NCBI GenBank assembly: GCA_002339745.1
Contig: DDKP01000115.1
Location: 4,445-12,908 of the forward strand
Source: Firmicutes bacterium UBA2595
Lineage (GTDB): Bacteria; Bacillota; Thermincolia; Thermincolales; UBA2595
Direction: 5' to 3'
Length of the DNA: 8,464 nucleotides
Position numbers and translations under genes: made by a program
Part shown: positions 1 through 5,952 of the stretch, in pieces
Layout: each line of letters begins with the position of its first letter
Position numbering within the stretch: position 1 is the first letter of the stretch
Notes under the pieces: generated by a model
The model's input: the letters and a program-made list of their open reading frames with translations, nothing else
Told to the model about the DNA's origin: nothing
Databases searched by the model: none

Positions 1-832
1 CGTGCCCGCCAAATAGTTCGTCAATATATGGTGTAGCAGCTTTAATTACATTCTCGGTTGATTCATACCCGGTATTCTCCCTGGTCCAGTCTGACAGGTA
101 TATCGAGCGGTGAGTCAAAACCCCCATTTCTCCAAGGGTTATTTCAATATCATGATTGGCAAACGGTTCCAGGACTACGTATATCTCGCCGACAATGCCC
201 ACTTTCAGGACACGGCGATTTTTGTCTTGAGGAATGTTGTTTAAAATATTCTTTGTTATCTCACGGGCATCCAAAATCTCAGGCAGGGTATACGCCTCAT
301 CTATAATTTCAAGGCACCTGTTAAAGACCCTTGTAGTTTCGCCCTTGTTCATTTCAAAAGGACGAATCTGGTGTGAAAGAAACTCCGCTTCATCAAGGAC
401 TTTTAATTTTTCCCATCCTTTTTTAAACATTTTGATAAAGGTCCACCAAGAAACGCCTGATGCGCCGATGACCGATTTGATTTTGCCCAGAAAATCAAAT
501 ATGTTTCGATAAGGGGACTCCATAACTATTATTTTGGTATCAAAACCCAGGTCATTGAGTATTTTTTGGTGTAAAACACCATAATAGCCGGCCCTGCATG
601 GGCCGGCTCCGCCTGATGTAATAATCAGTTCCGCTCCCTTTTCGATGGCCTCCAGGTAACTGCCGAGAAGGATCTTAAAAGGCAGGCAGGCAAATTCCGG
701 CGAGTATTGTGTGCCATATGTCAGTGTTTTTTTGCTTGGCTTGGGGGGGACAACCGGTTCATGTCCCAGGTCCTGTACCAGCATTTTAAACGCAATATGG
801 GACGTGCCCATATAAGGAAACGTAATTTTCAT
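1..832 (-). CDS. COG3581-type 2-hydroxyacyl-CoA dehydratase-like protein (3'-truncated by window edge)
   Basis: Read from an ATG at 832, this frame stays open for 277 codons and leaves the window at base 1, so the C-terminus is missing. It resembles the COG3581 family, uncharacterised proteins related to the HgdB/BcrC-type subunits of 2-hydroxyacyl-CoA dehydratases and to large activase proteins. The family marks visible are the N-terminal KITFPYMGT, YSPEFACLPFK (Cys49), the Gly-rich SGGAGPCRAGYYG (Cys79), and near residue 210 KVGIVGEIYVVLEPFANHDIE followed by LGEMGV. In relatives the conserved cysteines are thought to ligate an Fe-S cluster; applying this here is inference. The start overlaps the stop of the upstream DUF2229 gene by ATGA (829-832), implying translational coupling and a two-protein complex. 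No signal peptide or membrane segment is seen, so it is probably cytosolic. Substrate unknown. Confidence 0.85.
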   Translation of the reverse strand, partial: MKITFPYMGTSHIAFKMLVQDLGHEPVVPPKPSKKTLTYGTQYSPEFACLPFKILLGSYLEAIEKGAELIITSGGAGPCRAGYYGVLHQKILNDLGFDTKIIVMESPYRNIFDFLGKIKSVIGASGVSWWTFIKMFKKGWEKLKVLDEAEFLSHQIRPFEMNKGETTRVFNRCLEIIDEAYTLPEILDAREITKNILNNIPQDKNRRVLKVGIVGEIYVVLEPFANHDIEITLGEMGVLTHRSIYLSDWTRENTGYESTENVIKAATPYIDELFGGH

Positions 833-1812
833 GAAAGACCCCTCCGCAGAACCAGCATATCGACAAATGCCTCCAGCCTGGTTGCTATCCCCGCTTCGCC
901 GGTATGCTCATCGATGGTAATTGACATAAAGGGAACCTTTCCTCTCTGTTTAGCTTCCAGCTCAATCATTTTGTCAACCATGGCGTCTGGTCCACAGCCG
1001 AATGCGGTAACATGGATTATACCGTCAACTTTGAAATTGTCCAGGTAATATAATGCCGCCCTTACTACCTGATTACCAAAATTCCAAAAGAGGTTTTTAG
1101 GTACTTTTTTAGCTTGTTGGAGTAAGACTTTTGGTGGTACCATTTCTGCGGTGAGTACTTTGATTCCAAGCTTGCGGAGCTTGCTAATGATATCTACATT
1201 GATAAATTTATCATACACAGTGTAAGGAAAGCCTAAAACAGCAAAGATCAATTCCTGTTTGCTTTCAGGCGAAATTGTATCTTCACCTTCCATAATGTTT
1301 AAAGCCTCAATAGGAGTTAACTGACTGTTAAGCAGTCTCTGGTATCTGGCCTGGGCTTTTCTACCGCTTATATAAGCCTTGATAATCGAAAATATTCCGG
1401 CATTAAATTTACGCCCTAAACGATAGCAAACTTTAAACAGCTCTCCCTTTCCCTTTTTCAGGTCGATACGGGTATCCAGTATAGGCGGAAGACCGGTCAT
1501 TGACGACTTGATCATATTAGGCAATCCCAGGAATTTGGGGCAGAAGGTTACCATTTTTTCTTTGTTTACACTTACAATCCTGGGAATAAAAATATAGTCT
1601 ACTTTATCCTTCAAACTATAAACATGTCCGTGAAATAACTTTATGGGAACACACGCGTCGGTAACAGATTCTTTGATCCCATTATCAAGTATCTGTTTGG
1701 TCGTTGCTTGAGAGACCACTACCTCCAGACCAAGTCCTTGAAAGAATTCCTTCCAAAAAGGGAAATAGGCATAATAAGCTAGAGCACGGGGAATACCTAT
1801 TCTAATCGACAT
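829..1812 (-). CDS. DUF2229/COG3580 acyl-CoA dehydratase activase-related protein
   Basis: This 327-aa soluble protein belongs to the DUF2229/COG3580 group, related to (R)-2-hydroxyacyl-CoA dehydratase subunits and their activases. Family signatures seen are the N-terminal IRIGIPRALAYY, DACVPIKLFHGH (Cys54), TFCPKFLGLPNMI (Cys91), FGCGPDAMVD (Cys273) and the C-terminal DEHTGEAGIATRLEAF. Three separated conserved cysteines fit the three-Cys ligation of a [4Fe-4S] cluster known in HgdB-type dehydratases; this is inferred, not shown. The ATG at 1812 is preceded by a purine-rich GGGGGAGGG at a usable distance. It is the first gene of an operon with the COG3581 gene, overlapping by 4 bp. Relatives of this pair are often near an ASKHA-type ATPase (BadF/HgdC-like), which would lie beyond the left edge if present. 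The reaction is unknown: no dedicated amino-acid fermentation genes are visible beside it. Confidence 0.87.
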   Translation of the reverse strand: MSIRIGIPRALAYYAYFPFWKEFFQGLGLEVVVSQATTKQILDNGIKESVTDACVPIKLFHGHVYSLKDKVDYIFIPRIVSVNKEKMVTFCPKFLGLPNMIKSSMTGLPPILDTRIDLKKGKGELFKVCYRLGRKFNAGIFSIIKAYISGRKAQARYQRLLNSQLTPIEALNIMEGEDTISPESKQELIFAVLGFPYTVYDKFINVDIISKLRKLGIKVLTAEMVPPKVLLQQAKKVPKNLFWNFGNQVVRAALYYLDNFKVDGIIHVTAFGCGPDAMVDKMIELEAKQRGKVPFMSITIDEHTGEAGIATRLEAFVDMLVLRRGLS

Positions 1813-1868
1813 TATTTTACCCTCCCCCTGAAACTCGTAGAACCCCGTACAAGCTCCTGATACTAGTG

Positions 1869-1885
1869 ACTTTTAATTTAAAAGT
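1869..1885. promoter_or_regulatory. Perfect AT-rich palindrome, possible operator
   Basis: ACTTTTAA (1869-1876), one central T, then TTAAAAGT (1878-1885) is a perfect dyad of 8-bp arms. A second inverted pair surrounds it: TGATACT (1858-1864) with AGTATCA (1883-1889). The dyad overlaps the candidate -10 and initiation zone of the DUF2229/COG3581 operon, where a repressor would act. No regulator gene is in the window. As an RNA hairpin it would be weak and has no suitable loop, so a DNA-binding site is the more natural reading. Confidence 0.35.
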
Positions 1886-1909
1886 ATCATATTTCCAACT
1901 GGGCGTCAA
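1881..1909 (-). promoter_or_regulatory. Candidate sigma-A promoter of the DUF2229/COG3581 operon
   Basis: On the minus strand TTGACG (1909-1904) is followed after exactly 17 bp by TACTTT (1886-1881). The -35 is 5/6 to consensus but the -10 only 3/6; GATACT at a 15-bp spacing is an alternative -10. It lies about 70 bp before the start of the DUF2229 gene, in the only gap where a promoter for this operon is expected. It is tentative because of the poor -10. Confidence 0.35.
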
Positions 1910-1999
1910 TAAAATCATCTGCTCCTGAAAACTCTCTTAGTTACCAATTTCGGAGAGCCCTTCTTGTGACAAAAAATTCTGGTTTTCGTCATTATGAGT

Positions 2000-2032
2000 C
2001 AAAAATACAAAAACTCTTCCGTAAAGGAAGAG
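2000..2032 (-). terminator. Intrinsic terminator after the ferredoxin gene
   Basis: Read on the minus strand, CTCTTCC (2032-2026), loop TTTAC, GGAAGAG (2020-2014), then TTTTTGTATTTTT. A 7-bp perfect stem with a U-rich tail about 34 nt after the ferredoxin stop codon. The plus-strand side has no U-tract, so it acts only on minus-strand transcripts. It separates the ferredoxin transcript from the DUF2229/COG3581 operon. Confidence 0.85.
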
Positions 2033-2065
2033 CTTGTACTGCGGTACTTTTGGAAGCAATTGGCT

Positions 2066-2236
2066 TTAAGCCTTTCTAGCAGCGGCAACAGGGCATATTT
2101 CTGCACACGAACCGCACTCGGTGCACTGGTCGGAATCGATAGTATAACCTTTTTTATTACCTCTGATTGCTCCCGCCGGGCACTTGCTGGCACATTCACC
2201 GCAGGCAATACACTCCTCTGAAATGCAGTAAGCCAT
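2066..2236 (-). CDS. 2[4Fe-4S] bacterial-type ferredoxin
   Basis: A 56-aa electron-transfer protein with two classical cluster motifs: CIACGECASKCPAGAI (C-x2-C-x2-C-x3-C-P) and CTECGSCAEICPVAA (the same spacing). All eight cysteine ligands and the prolines after each fourth Cys are present. Length and layout are those of clostridial ferredoxin, a cytosolic low-potential carrier serving pyruvate:ferredoxin oxidoreductase, hydrogenase and similar enzymes. The ATG at 2236 (MAYCISEE) is chosen over an in-frame ATG nine codons upstream because GGGAGGTGAC ends 4 nt before it, an excellent Shine-Dalgarno. The gene appears monocistronic, with a terminator downstream and a 109-nt gap upstream containing inverted repeats. 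Ferredoxin reduces activases of 2-hydroxyacyl-CoA dehydratases in known systems, so the neighbouring dehydratase-like pair could be a client, but they are on separate transcripts and this is speculation. Confidence 0.95.
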   Translation of the reverse strand: MAYCISEECIACGECASKCPAGAIRGNKKGYTIDSDQCTECGSCAEICPVAAARKA

Positions 2237-2247
2237 AAAAGTCACCT

Positions 2248-2333
2248 CCCGGTCTTGCCACATTTGTTAGAACAAGCTTATTGTTGCCTCAAATTAAAAG
2301 CAAATATGCAAGACCGGGCCAAATTATTTGCTT
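2248..2333 (-). promoter_or_regulatory. Two interlocking inverted repeats in the ferredoxin leader
   Basis: Repeat A: CCCGGTCTTGC (minus strand 2318-2308) is exactly complementary to GCAAGACCGGG (2258-2248), 11 bp with a 49-nt spacer. Its right arm ends in the first G residues of the ferredoxin Shine-Dalgarno. Repeat B: AAGCAAATA (2333-2325) pairs with TATTTGCTT (2306-2298), 9 bp with an 18-nt loop, followed by TTAATTTG. The whole left arm of A lies in the loop of B, so the two could form a pseudoknot or alternative structures. B might instead be a weak terminator of the LysM gene. It matches no riboswitch class I know. Confidence 0.5.
2293..2322 (-). promoter_or_regulatory. Weak candidate promoter for the ferredoxin gene
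   Basis: On the minus strand TTGGCC (2322-2317, 4/6) is followed after 18 bp by TTTAAT (2298-2293, 5/6). It is the best sigma-A-like match in the gap before the ferredoxin. If real, transcription would start near 2286, the upstream arms of both inverted repeats would not be in the RNA, and those repeats would act at DNA level or belong to read-through from the LysM gene. Confidence 0.25.
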
Positions 2334-2345
2334 AACCCTTCGGAT

Positions 2346-2942
2346 TTATCCCTTTGCTCCGGGTATACCCAGGGGTATACAAATAGTCTGCCCAATCTGT
2401 AAATTAAGGGGGTCTACTTCCGGATTAGCAATCGAAATTGATTCAACAGTGGTGTTATATTTTTTCGCCAGCTTCCAAAAAGTGTCCCCAGCTTGAATAA
2501 CATGGATGACAGCGTTTTCCGGACAGGGTTCTTTGGGGAAATCAGGACATTCCGGTGGTTCCGGAACACAAGGGTAATCAGGAATTTTAGGGGGTTCGGG
2601 GAATCCCGTCAAATCAACTTCCTCGGGTTCCTCGCTAACAATATCCTCCTTTATCGCTTCCGCCGCCGTTTGTTCTTCATCTTTTTTTACTTCGTCTTCT
2701 ACATTCACCGTTTCTTCCGTCATTATAGTATCTTCTACCTGTTCGGGTTCTTCGGTTTTCACCGGTTTTGCGGTTACCGGTGATTCTTCCACAATTACCG
2801 GCACATCGGGTACAAGTTCAGAAAGCTCCTCCCTGCCACCGGTTTTTTGACTATATTCTTCCTCTTTGAAAGGTTTTTGACCCTTCTTGGGTGGGACATA
2901 CTTGAAAAAAATAAATTTGGCTTTTTCTTTTTTCCCGGTCAA
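2346..2942 (-). CDS. Acidic, Pro-rich protein with C-terminal LysM; probable spore coat/surface protein
   Basis: A 198-aa protein if started at TTG 2942. GGAGG lies 7 nt before that TTG but only 1 nt before the in-frame ATG at 2948, and the longest frame (ATG 2993) begins inside the putative promoter; ATG 2948 would add two residues. Layout: a basic N-terminus without signal peptide or membrane helix (residues 1-25), a long Glu-rich acidic stretch (about 27-113), a Pro-rich segment with three Cys (125, 132, 140), and one C-terminal LysM (about 146-190: IQAGDTFWKLAKKYNTT... NLQIGQTICIP). LysM binds GlcNAc-containing glycans or peptidoglycan precursors. Acidic middle plus C-terminal LysM without export signal recalls SpoVID and SafA, mother-cell proteins that assemble coat on the forespore surface; that link is inferred. 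A sigma-K-like promoter upstream and yabG nearby support it. It could also be an unrelated LysM protein. Confidence 0.85.
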   Translation of the reverse strand: MTGKKEKAKFIFFKYVPPKKGQKPFKEEEYSQKTGGREELSELVPDVPVIVEESPVTAKPVKTEEPEQVEDTIMTEETVNVEDEVKKDEEQTAAEAIKEDIVSEEPEEVDLTGFPEPPKIPDYPCVPEPPECPDFPKEPCPENAVIHVIQAGDTFWKLAKKYNTTVESISIANPEVDPLNLQIGQTICIPLGIPGAKG

Positions 2943-2971
2943 GAACATTCCTCCTTTCCAATACCTTAATA

Positions 2972-2998
2972 TAATATATGACCCCTTATTCATTTTGT
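2972..2998 (-). promoter_or_regulatory. Sigma-K-like promoter of the LysM gene
   Basis: On the minus strand AC (2998-2997), a 16-bp spacer, then CATATATTA (2980-2972) matches the late mother-cell sigma-K pattern AC-N16/17-CATAnnnTA. Transcription would start near 2965, just ahead of the AAAGGAGG ribosome site, giving a leader of about 20 nt. The region is AT-rich, which raises the chance of a random match. A second match of this type precedes yabG. Confidence 0.55.
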
Positions 2999-3016
2999 TG
3001 CTAAAAATTTCATATT

Positions 3017-3976
3017 TTAAATACTGTACAGGCTCTTATACCAGCAAATCGTCCTGAGAAGTCCTTCGTTAATGTCGTATGTGGGAAACCATTCAAGAAC
3101 TTGCCGTGCTAATTTGGTATCAACAGGAATTCCGCTCTGTTCACCTTTTTCACATGGGAGCTGGATAATTTCAGATGATGACCCGGTAAGTTGTTTGACT
3201 ATTTCCGCCAGTTCACTAATTGACGTTAATTTTCCTGTAGAAATGCTGATAATCAAGCCATCAACCGCTTTCCGGCGGGTTAAACATAAAGAAATGGCTC
3301 TCGCTGCATCTTTAACGTAAAGAAAATCCCGGGTCTGTTTTCCTGTTCCGTATATGATAAGAGGTTCGTTCCGTAACGCCCGGTCAATAAAAGCTGATAC
3401 CACCGGCGTGTACCCGAAAATATTTTGATTTTCACCAAAAGTGTTGGTGAATCTTAAGGCGGTTACAGGGTAATTACAAAGCTTGCCCACAGCCATTACA
3501 TGTTTTTCGCCGGCCAGTTTGGTAACTGCATAAATGTTACCTGGATTGACGGGATGTTTTTCATCGACTGGGGTGTACACCGGTTCCCCATAGACTTCGA
3601 TAGTCGAAGCATAAATAAAAAAGGGGCGGTTTCTGGTCCGTAAAAGGGTTTGCATTAATTGAAAAGTTCCGTACTCGTTGTTTAAAAAGTACTCTTCCGG
3701 TGTATTCAGCGACTCCTTTCCGGAGTTGTAGCCGGCTAGGTGAATTATTGCGTCTAAATCAAGCGAGTTAAGTTCTTTGACAGTGATTTCCTGAAATCTC
3801 TGGTTTATGATTTGTACTTTGGGTCCCCAGGGGCGTGAGGCAAAATCCTCTTCCAGGGGATAGCCGCGAGAAAAGTCATCTAAACCGTAAATCTTCGCAA
3901 CACCTGGCTGTGATTCCAGTTCTTCAATCATATGCATACCATATAACCCCGCTGCCCCGGTTACTAAGACCCTCAT
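3017..3976 (-). CDS. NAD-dependent epimerase/dehydratase (extended SDR, sugar-nucleotide type)
   Basis: A 319-aa extended short-chain dehydrogenase/reductase. The N-terminal Rossmann motif is VTGAAGLYG (Gly7, 10, 13), with Asp33-Asp34 after beta-2 fitting NAD-ribose binding. The catalytic set is ASTIEVYG (Ser124/Thr125) and YAVTK (Tyr149, Lys153). LRFTNTFG and the C-terminal TRDFLYVKDAARA are typical of UDP-glucose 4-epimerases and dTDP-glucose 4,6-dehydratases. Such enzymes rework a nucleotide-bound hexose; which one is not decidable here. The ATG at 3976 is chosen over a frame opening at 4078 because the latter overlaps yabG by 79 bp and the Rossmann strand starts exactly at MRVLVTG; AAAGGGTGA is a modest ribosome site 6 nt upstream. 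It lies 23 bp after the yabG stop with no terminator between, so it is probably co-transcribed from the yabG promoter and may supply sugars for the spore surface (inference). Confidence 0.9.
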   Translation of the reverse strand: MRVLVTGAAGLYGMHMIEELESQPGVAKIYGLDDFSRGYPLEEDFASRPWGPKVQIINQRFQEITVKELNSLDLDAIIHLAGYNSGKESLNTPEEYFLNNEYGTFQLMQTLLRTRNRPFFIYASTIEVYGEPVYTPVDEKHPVNPGNIYAVTKLAGEKHVMAVGKLCNYPVTALRFTNTFGENQNIFGYTPVVSAFIDRALRNEPLIIYGTGKQTRDFLYVKDAARAISLCLTRRKAVDGLIISISTGKLTSISELAEIVKQLTGSSSEIIQLPCEKGEQSGIPVDTKLARQVLEWFPTYDINEGLLRTICWYKSLYSI

Positions 3977-3999
3977 GCTTTTCACCCTTTCGGCCAGAT

Positions 4000-4902
4000 T
4001 CAGTTCATTATATTTACAGTCCCCTGTATTTGTGACTGATATCGGGATCTGGGAAAACCTTTCCGGTACTTTCCCCATGTATCAATACCTCCCAGTCCGT
4101 CTGTTCCGGTAATCGTATTTTCGATTACATCATTGACGGAAACAGTCTGATTAATGGGAGCGAAAGCGATTTTCTCCACAATAAATACAGGATCAAAGGC
4201 ATGAATAAACACTCTCAGGGGAGAACTGGCGAAATTAGCTCCGGCGCCCAGCAAGGCTTCGTAATGTGACTGGCATGCTCCCGCAAAAATAACCAGGTCG
4301 TCTTTGTTGCATTTGAAATGGCGCGCTGCTTTGACCCCTTCAACAAAGTGTCTGGAGTTGTGATAATTACTGATATCCAGAATTGATTTTGAAGATTTGA
4401 TAATTCCGTCGTGACCTGTCAACACCAGAATATCCGGATTATAGTCTTTTAAAAATTCCGGGAGGGATGCCGGCTGGTCTTTTTCTGGAATATGGATACC
4501 CCGGGCGGTGATCCCAAGTTGTTCATAAATGGCTGCACATAATCTTAAATATTCCGAGTTTCCGTCAACATGAAGCACCCTTCCCGGCAAATCAAAAAAA
4601 TCCGACGGAGATTTATCGTCGCCCCGGTTCATATTTACTGTCCCGCCGTTGGCTCTTCTAGCAAAAATCCTTTTTAGACATTCATTATTTCGCTTTATGA
4701 ATCTTTTCCTGTAATTATAGATATTGTCATCTTCCACCTTGACGAGATCCTCCAAGGGTGAGTCTGCCATAAGCCTCACGTCCAACCCGCGCAGTCGTGC
4801 CCGTGTTTCACCGGATTCAGTTTTTACAATCCCGTCAACTTTAAAAAACACATCCCGATTATAAGATCTGCGGGCAACTATATCGCCTATCTTAAGCTCC
4901 AC
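4000..4902 (-). CDS. yabG: YabG, sporulation-specific coat protease
   Basis: This 300-aa protein matches YabG (peptidase family U57), made in the mother cell late in sporulation. It trims coat and cortex-region proteins such as SafA, SpoIVA and YeeK in B. subtilis, and CspBA and SipL/SpoIVA in Clostridioides difficile. Seen here are an N-terminal KIGDIVARRSYNRDVFFKV segment, LPGRVLHVDG (about 105-114), DILVLTGHDG with His164, YHNSRHFVEGVKAAR, VIFAGACQSHYEALLGAGANFASSP with Cys210, and the C-terminal GLGGIDTWG. In C. difficile and C. perfringens a Cys and His at these places are reported as catalytic. Length is normal (about 290). The start is GTG at 4902, with GGGGGG 8 nt upstream. Position after ksgA is as in B. 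subtilis; veg and sspF do not follow, and a sugar-nucleotide epimerase does instead. Confidence 0.96.
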   Translation of the reverse strand: MELKIGDIVARRSYNRDVFFKVDGIVKTESGETRARLRGLDVRLMADSPLEDLVKVEDDNIYNYRKRFIKRNNECLKRIFARRANGGTVNMNRGDDKSPSDFFDLPGRVLHVDGNSEYLRLCAAIYEQLGITARGIHIPEKDQPASLPEFLKDYNPDILVLTGHDGIIKSSKSILDISNYHNSRHFVEGVKAARHFKCNKDDLVIFAGACQSHYEALLGAGANFASSPLRVFIHAFDPVFIVEKIAFAPINQTVSVNDVIENTITGTDGLGGIDTWGKYRKGFPRSRYQSQIQGTVNIMN

Positions 4903-4935
4903 TCCCTTTACCCCCCGGCACGTGGTTTCCGTTTA

Positions 4936-4963
4936 TATAATATGCATAACCAGTTCTAACCGT
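4936..4963 (-). promoter_or_regulatory. Sigma-K promoter of yabG
   Basis: On the minus strand AC (4963-4962), a 17-bp spacer, then CATATTATA (4944-4936) fits the sigma-K consensus AC-N16/17-CATAnnnTA exactly. It lies about 34 bp before the GTG start, after the ksgA terminator. yabG is sigma-K-dependent in B. subtilis, which agrees with the match. No good sigma-A pair was seen in the same gap. Confidence 0.75.
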
Positions 4964-4992
4964 TAACAGAAAAAGTTACGTTATGACTTCTG

Positions 4993-5030
4993 CAAAAAGA
5001 TAAAGGTCCGTGGGTATTCACCCGCGAACC
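4993..5030 (-). terminator. Intrinsic terminator of ksgA, containing its stop codon
   Basis: On the minus strand GGTTCGCGGGT (5030-5020), loop GAAT, ACCCACGGACC (5015-5005), then TTTATCTTTTT. The 11-position stem has one C/A mismatch and one T/G wobble. The 5' arm holds the last three ksgA codons, and the TGA at 5020-5018 lies at the end of that arm and in the loop. It insulates yabG from the housekeeping operon. Confidence 0.8.
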
Positions 5031-5902
5031 TTTCTGTAAACCGCGTTCGCCACATCCGCGAATTCCTGGAGACTCAGTGTTTCTCCTCTCCTGGCAGGGT
5101 CTATTTTAATATCGCATAACACCTGGCTGATACTGCTCTTTTCAAGTCCCTGAAAAACACCAGACAGAGCATTAGCGAGGGTTTTACGGCGCTGCCCGAA
5201 AGCAGCCCTGACCACCTGAAAAAAAACACCCTTATCTTCAACCTCAACAGGAGGCTTCTCTCTCCGCCGCAACCTGACTATCATGGATTCAACCTCAGGT
5301 TCGGGGATAAACACCTTTCTGGGAACACGCGCTATCAATTGAGCTTCACAGTAATAACTTACCCCCACGGTTAATGCGCCGTACTCCCTATTACCGGGGA
5401 ATGCAACCATTCTCTCCGCAACTTCTTTCTGAATCATAAAAACCATCAGGTTAACGTTAAAACCGTTTTCCAGTGAATGCATAATAAGCGGTGTAGTGAT
5501 GTAGTAAGGCAGATTTGCCACGATCTTATACGGGCTTCCTGCAGGTCCGCAAATACCGGCTGTTGTATCCGCCATCAGTTCGTCGAAATTTAAGTCAAGC
5601 GCATTTCCCAAGACAATCTTAACATTACTGCATCCGGCAAGGGTTTCTTCCAAAATCGGAGACAGGTTCTTGTCTACCTCTATCACAACCACAGTTGCGG
5701 CCTTTTCCGCCAGGGCACGAGTCAAAGCGCCGATTCCGGCTCCAATCTCGAGAACCACATCGGCGGGGTTTATCTCGGCTGCATCGATTATTTTGTTAAT
5801 GATGTTGCCGTCTATGAGAAAATTTTGACCAAGGTTTTTCCGGATACTAAACCCGTATTTTTCGATTATCTGGCGGACTGTTGCCGGTGAATAGAGCTTC
5901 AT
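5018..5902 (-). CDS. ksgA: 16S rRNA (adenine1518-N6/adenine1519-N6)-dimethyltransferase
   Basis: KsgA/RsmA transfers four methyl groups from S-adenosylmethionine to two adjacent adenines in the 3'-terminal loop of 16S rRNA, a late step of 30S ribosome maturation. The 294-aa protein shows KNLGQNFLID (about 23-31), the SAM-binding motif VLEIGAGIGALTRALA (Gly54, 56, 58), IEVDKNL after strand beta-2, the catalytic NLPYY (130-134), VFMIQKEVAERM (about 154-165), PEPEVESMIVRL, and FGQRRKTLANAL in the C-terminal domain. Length is typical. The ATG at 5902 is preferred to an in-frame GTG at 5908 because GGAGG lies 7 nt before the ATG but overlaps the GTG region. It follows the YabE-like gene by 67 nt. 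The rnmV gene usually found just upstream in Bacillus is absent. Confidence 0.97.
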   Translation of the reverse strand: MKLYSPATVRQIIEKYGFSIRKNLGQNFLIDGNIINKIIDAAEINPADVVLEIGAGIGALTRALAEKAATVVVIEVDKNLSPILEETLAGCSNVKIVLGNALDLNFDELMADTTAGICGPAGSPYKIVANLPYYITTPLIMHSLENGFNVNLMVFMIQKEVAERMVAFPGNREYGALTVGVSYYCEAQLIARVPRKVFIPEPEVESMIVRLRRREKPPVEVEDKGVFFQVVRAAFGQRRKTLANALSGVFQGLEKSSISQVLCDIKIDPARRGETLSLQEFADVANAVYRKVRG

Positions 5903-5927
5903 AAGCACACCTCCGGTTTTAACAGAC

Positions 5928-5952
5928 AGGGGAAGGCAACTTACCTTCCCCT
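5928..5952 (-). other. GC-rich hairpin between the YabE-like gene and ksgA
   Basis: AGGGGAAGG and CCTTCCCCT form a perfect 9-bp stem with a 7-nt loop in the 67-nt gap. On the minus strand it is followed by GTCTGTTAAAACC, not a U-tract, so it is not a standard intrinsic terminator. It ends about 20 nt before the ksgA ribosome site. It could stabilise or process the joint transcript, or reduce read-through. A TATAAT (minus 5966-5961) lies just upstream, but no -35 accompanies it. Confidence 0.6.

Noticed and set aside
707..1048. Plus-strand open frame of 113 codons over the COG3581/DUF2229 junction
   Set aside because: Antisense to two strongly conserved proteins and without family resemblance or ribosome site.
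1932..1957. CTCTC/GAGAG inverted repeat followed on the minus strand by TTTT, as a second terminator
   Set aside because: Only 5 bp with a 16-nt loop and a short T-run; too weak, and a better terminator lies upstream at 2000-2032.
1999..2208. Minus-strand 69-codon frame overlapping the ferredoxin in another reading frame
   Set aside because: The ferredoxin frame has all eight cluster cysteines and a strong ribosome site; this one runs through the terminator and shows no motif.
3977..4078. N-terminal extension of the epimerase starting at 4078
   Set aside because: It would overlap yabG by 79 bp, and the Rossmann-fold strand begins at the ATG at 3976, which has its own ribosome site.
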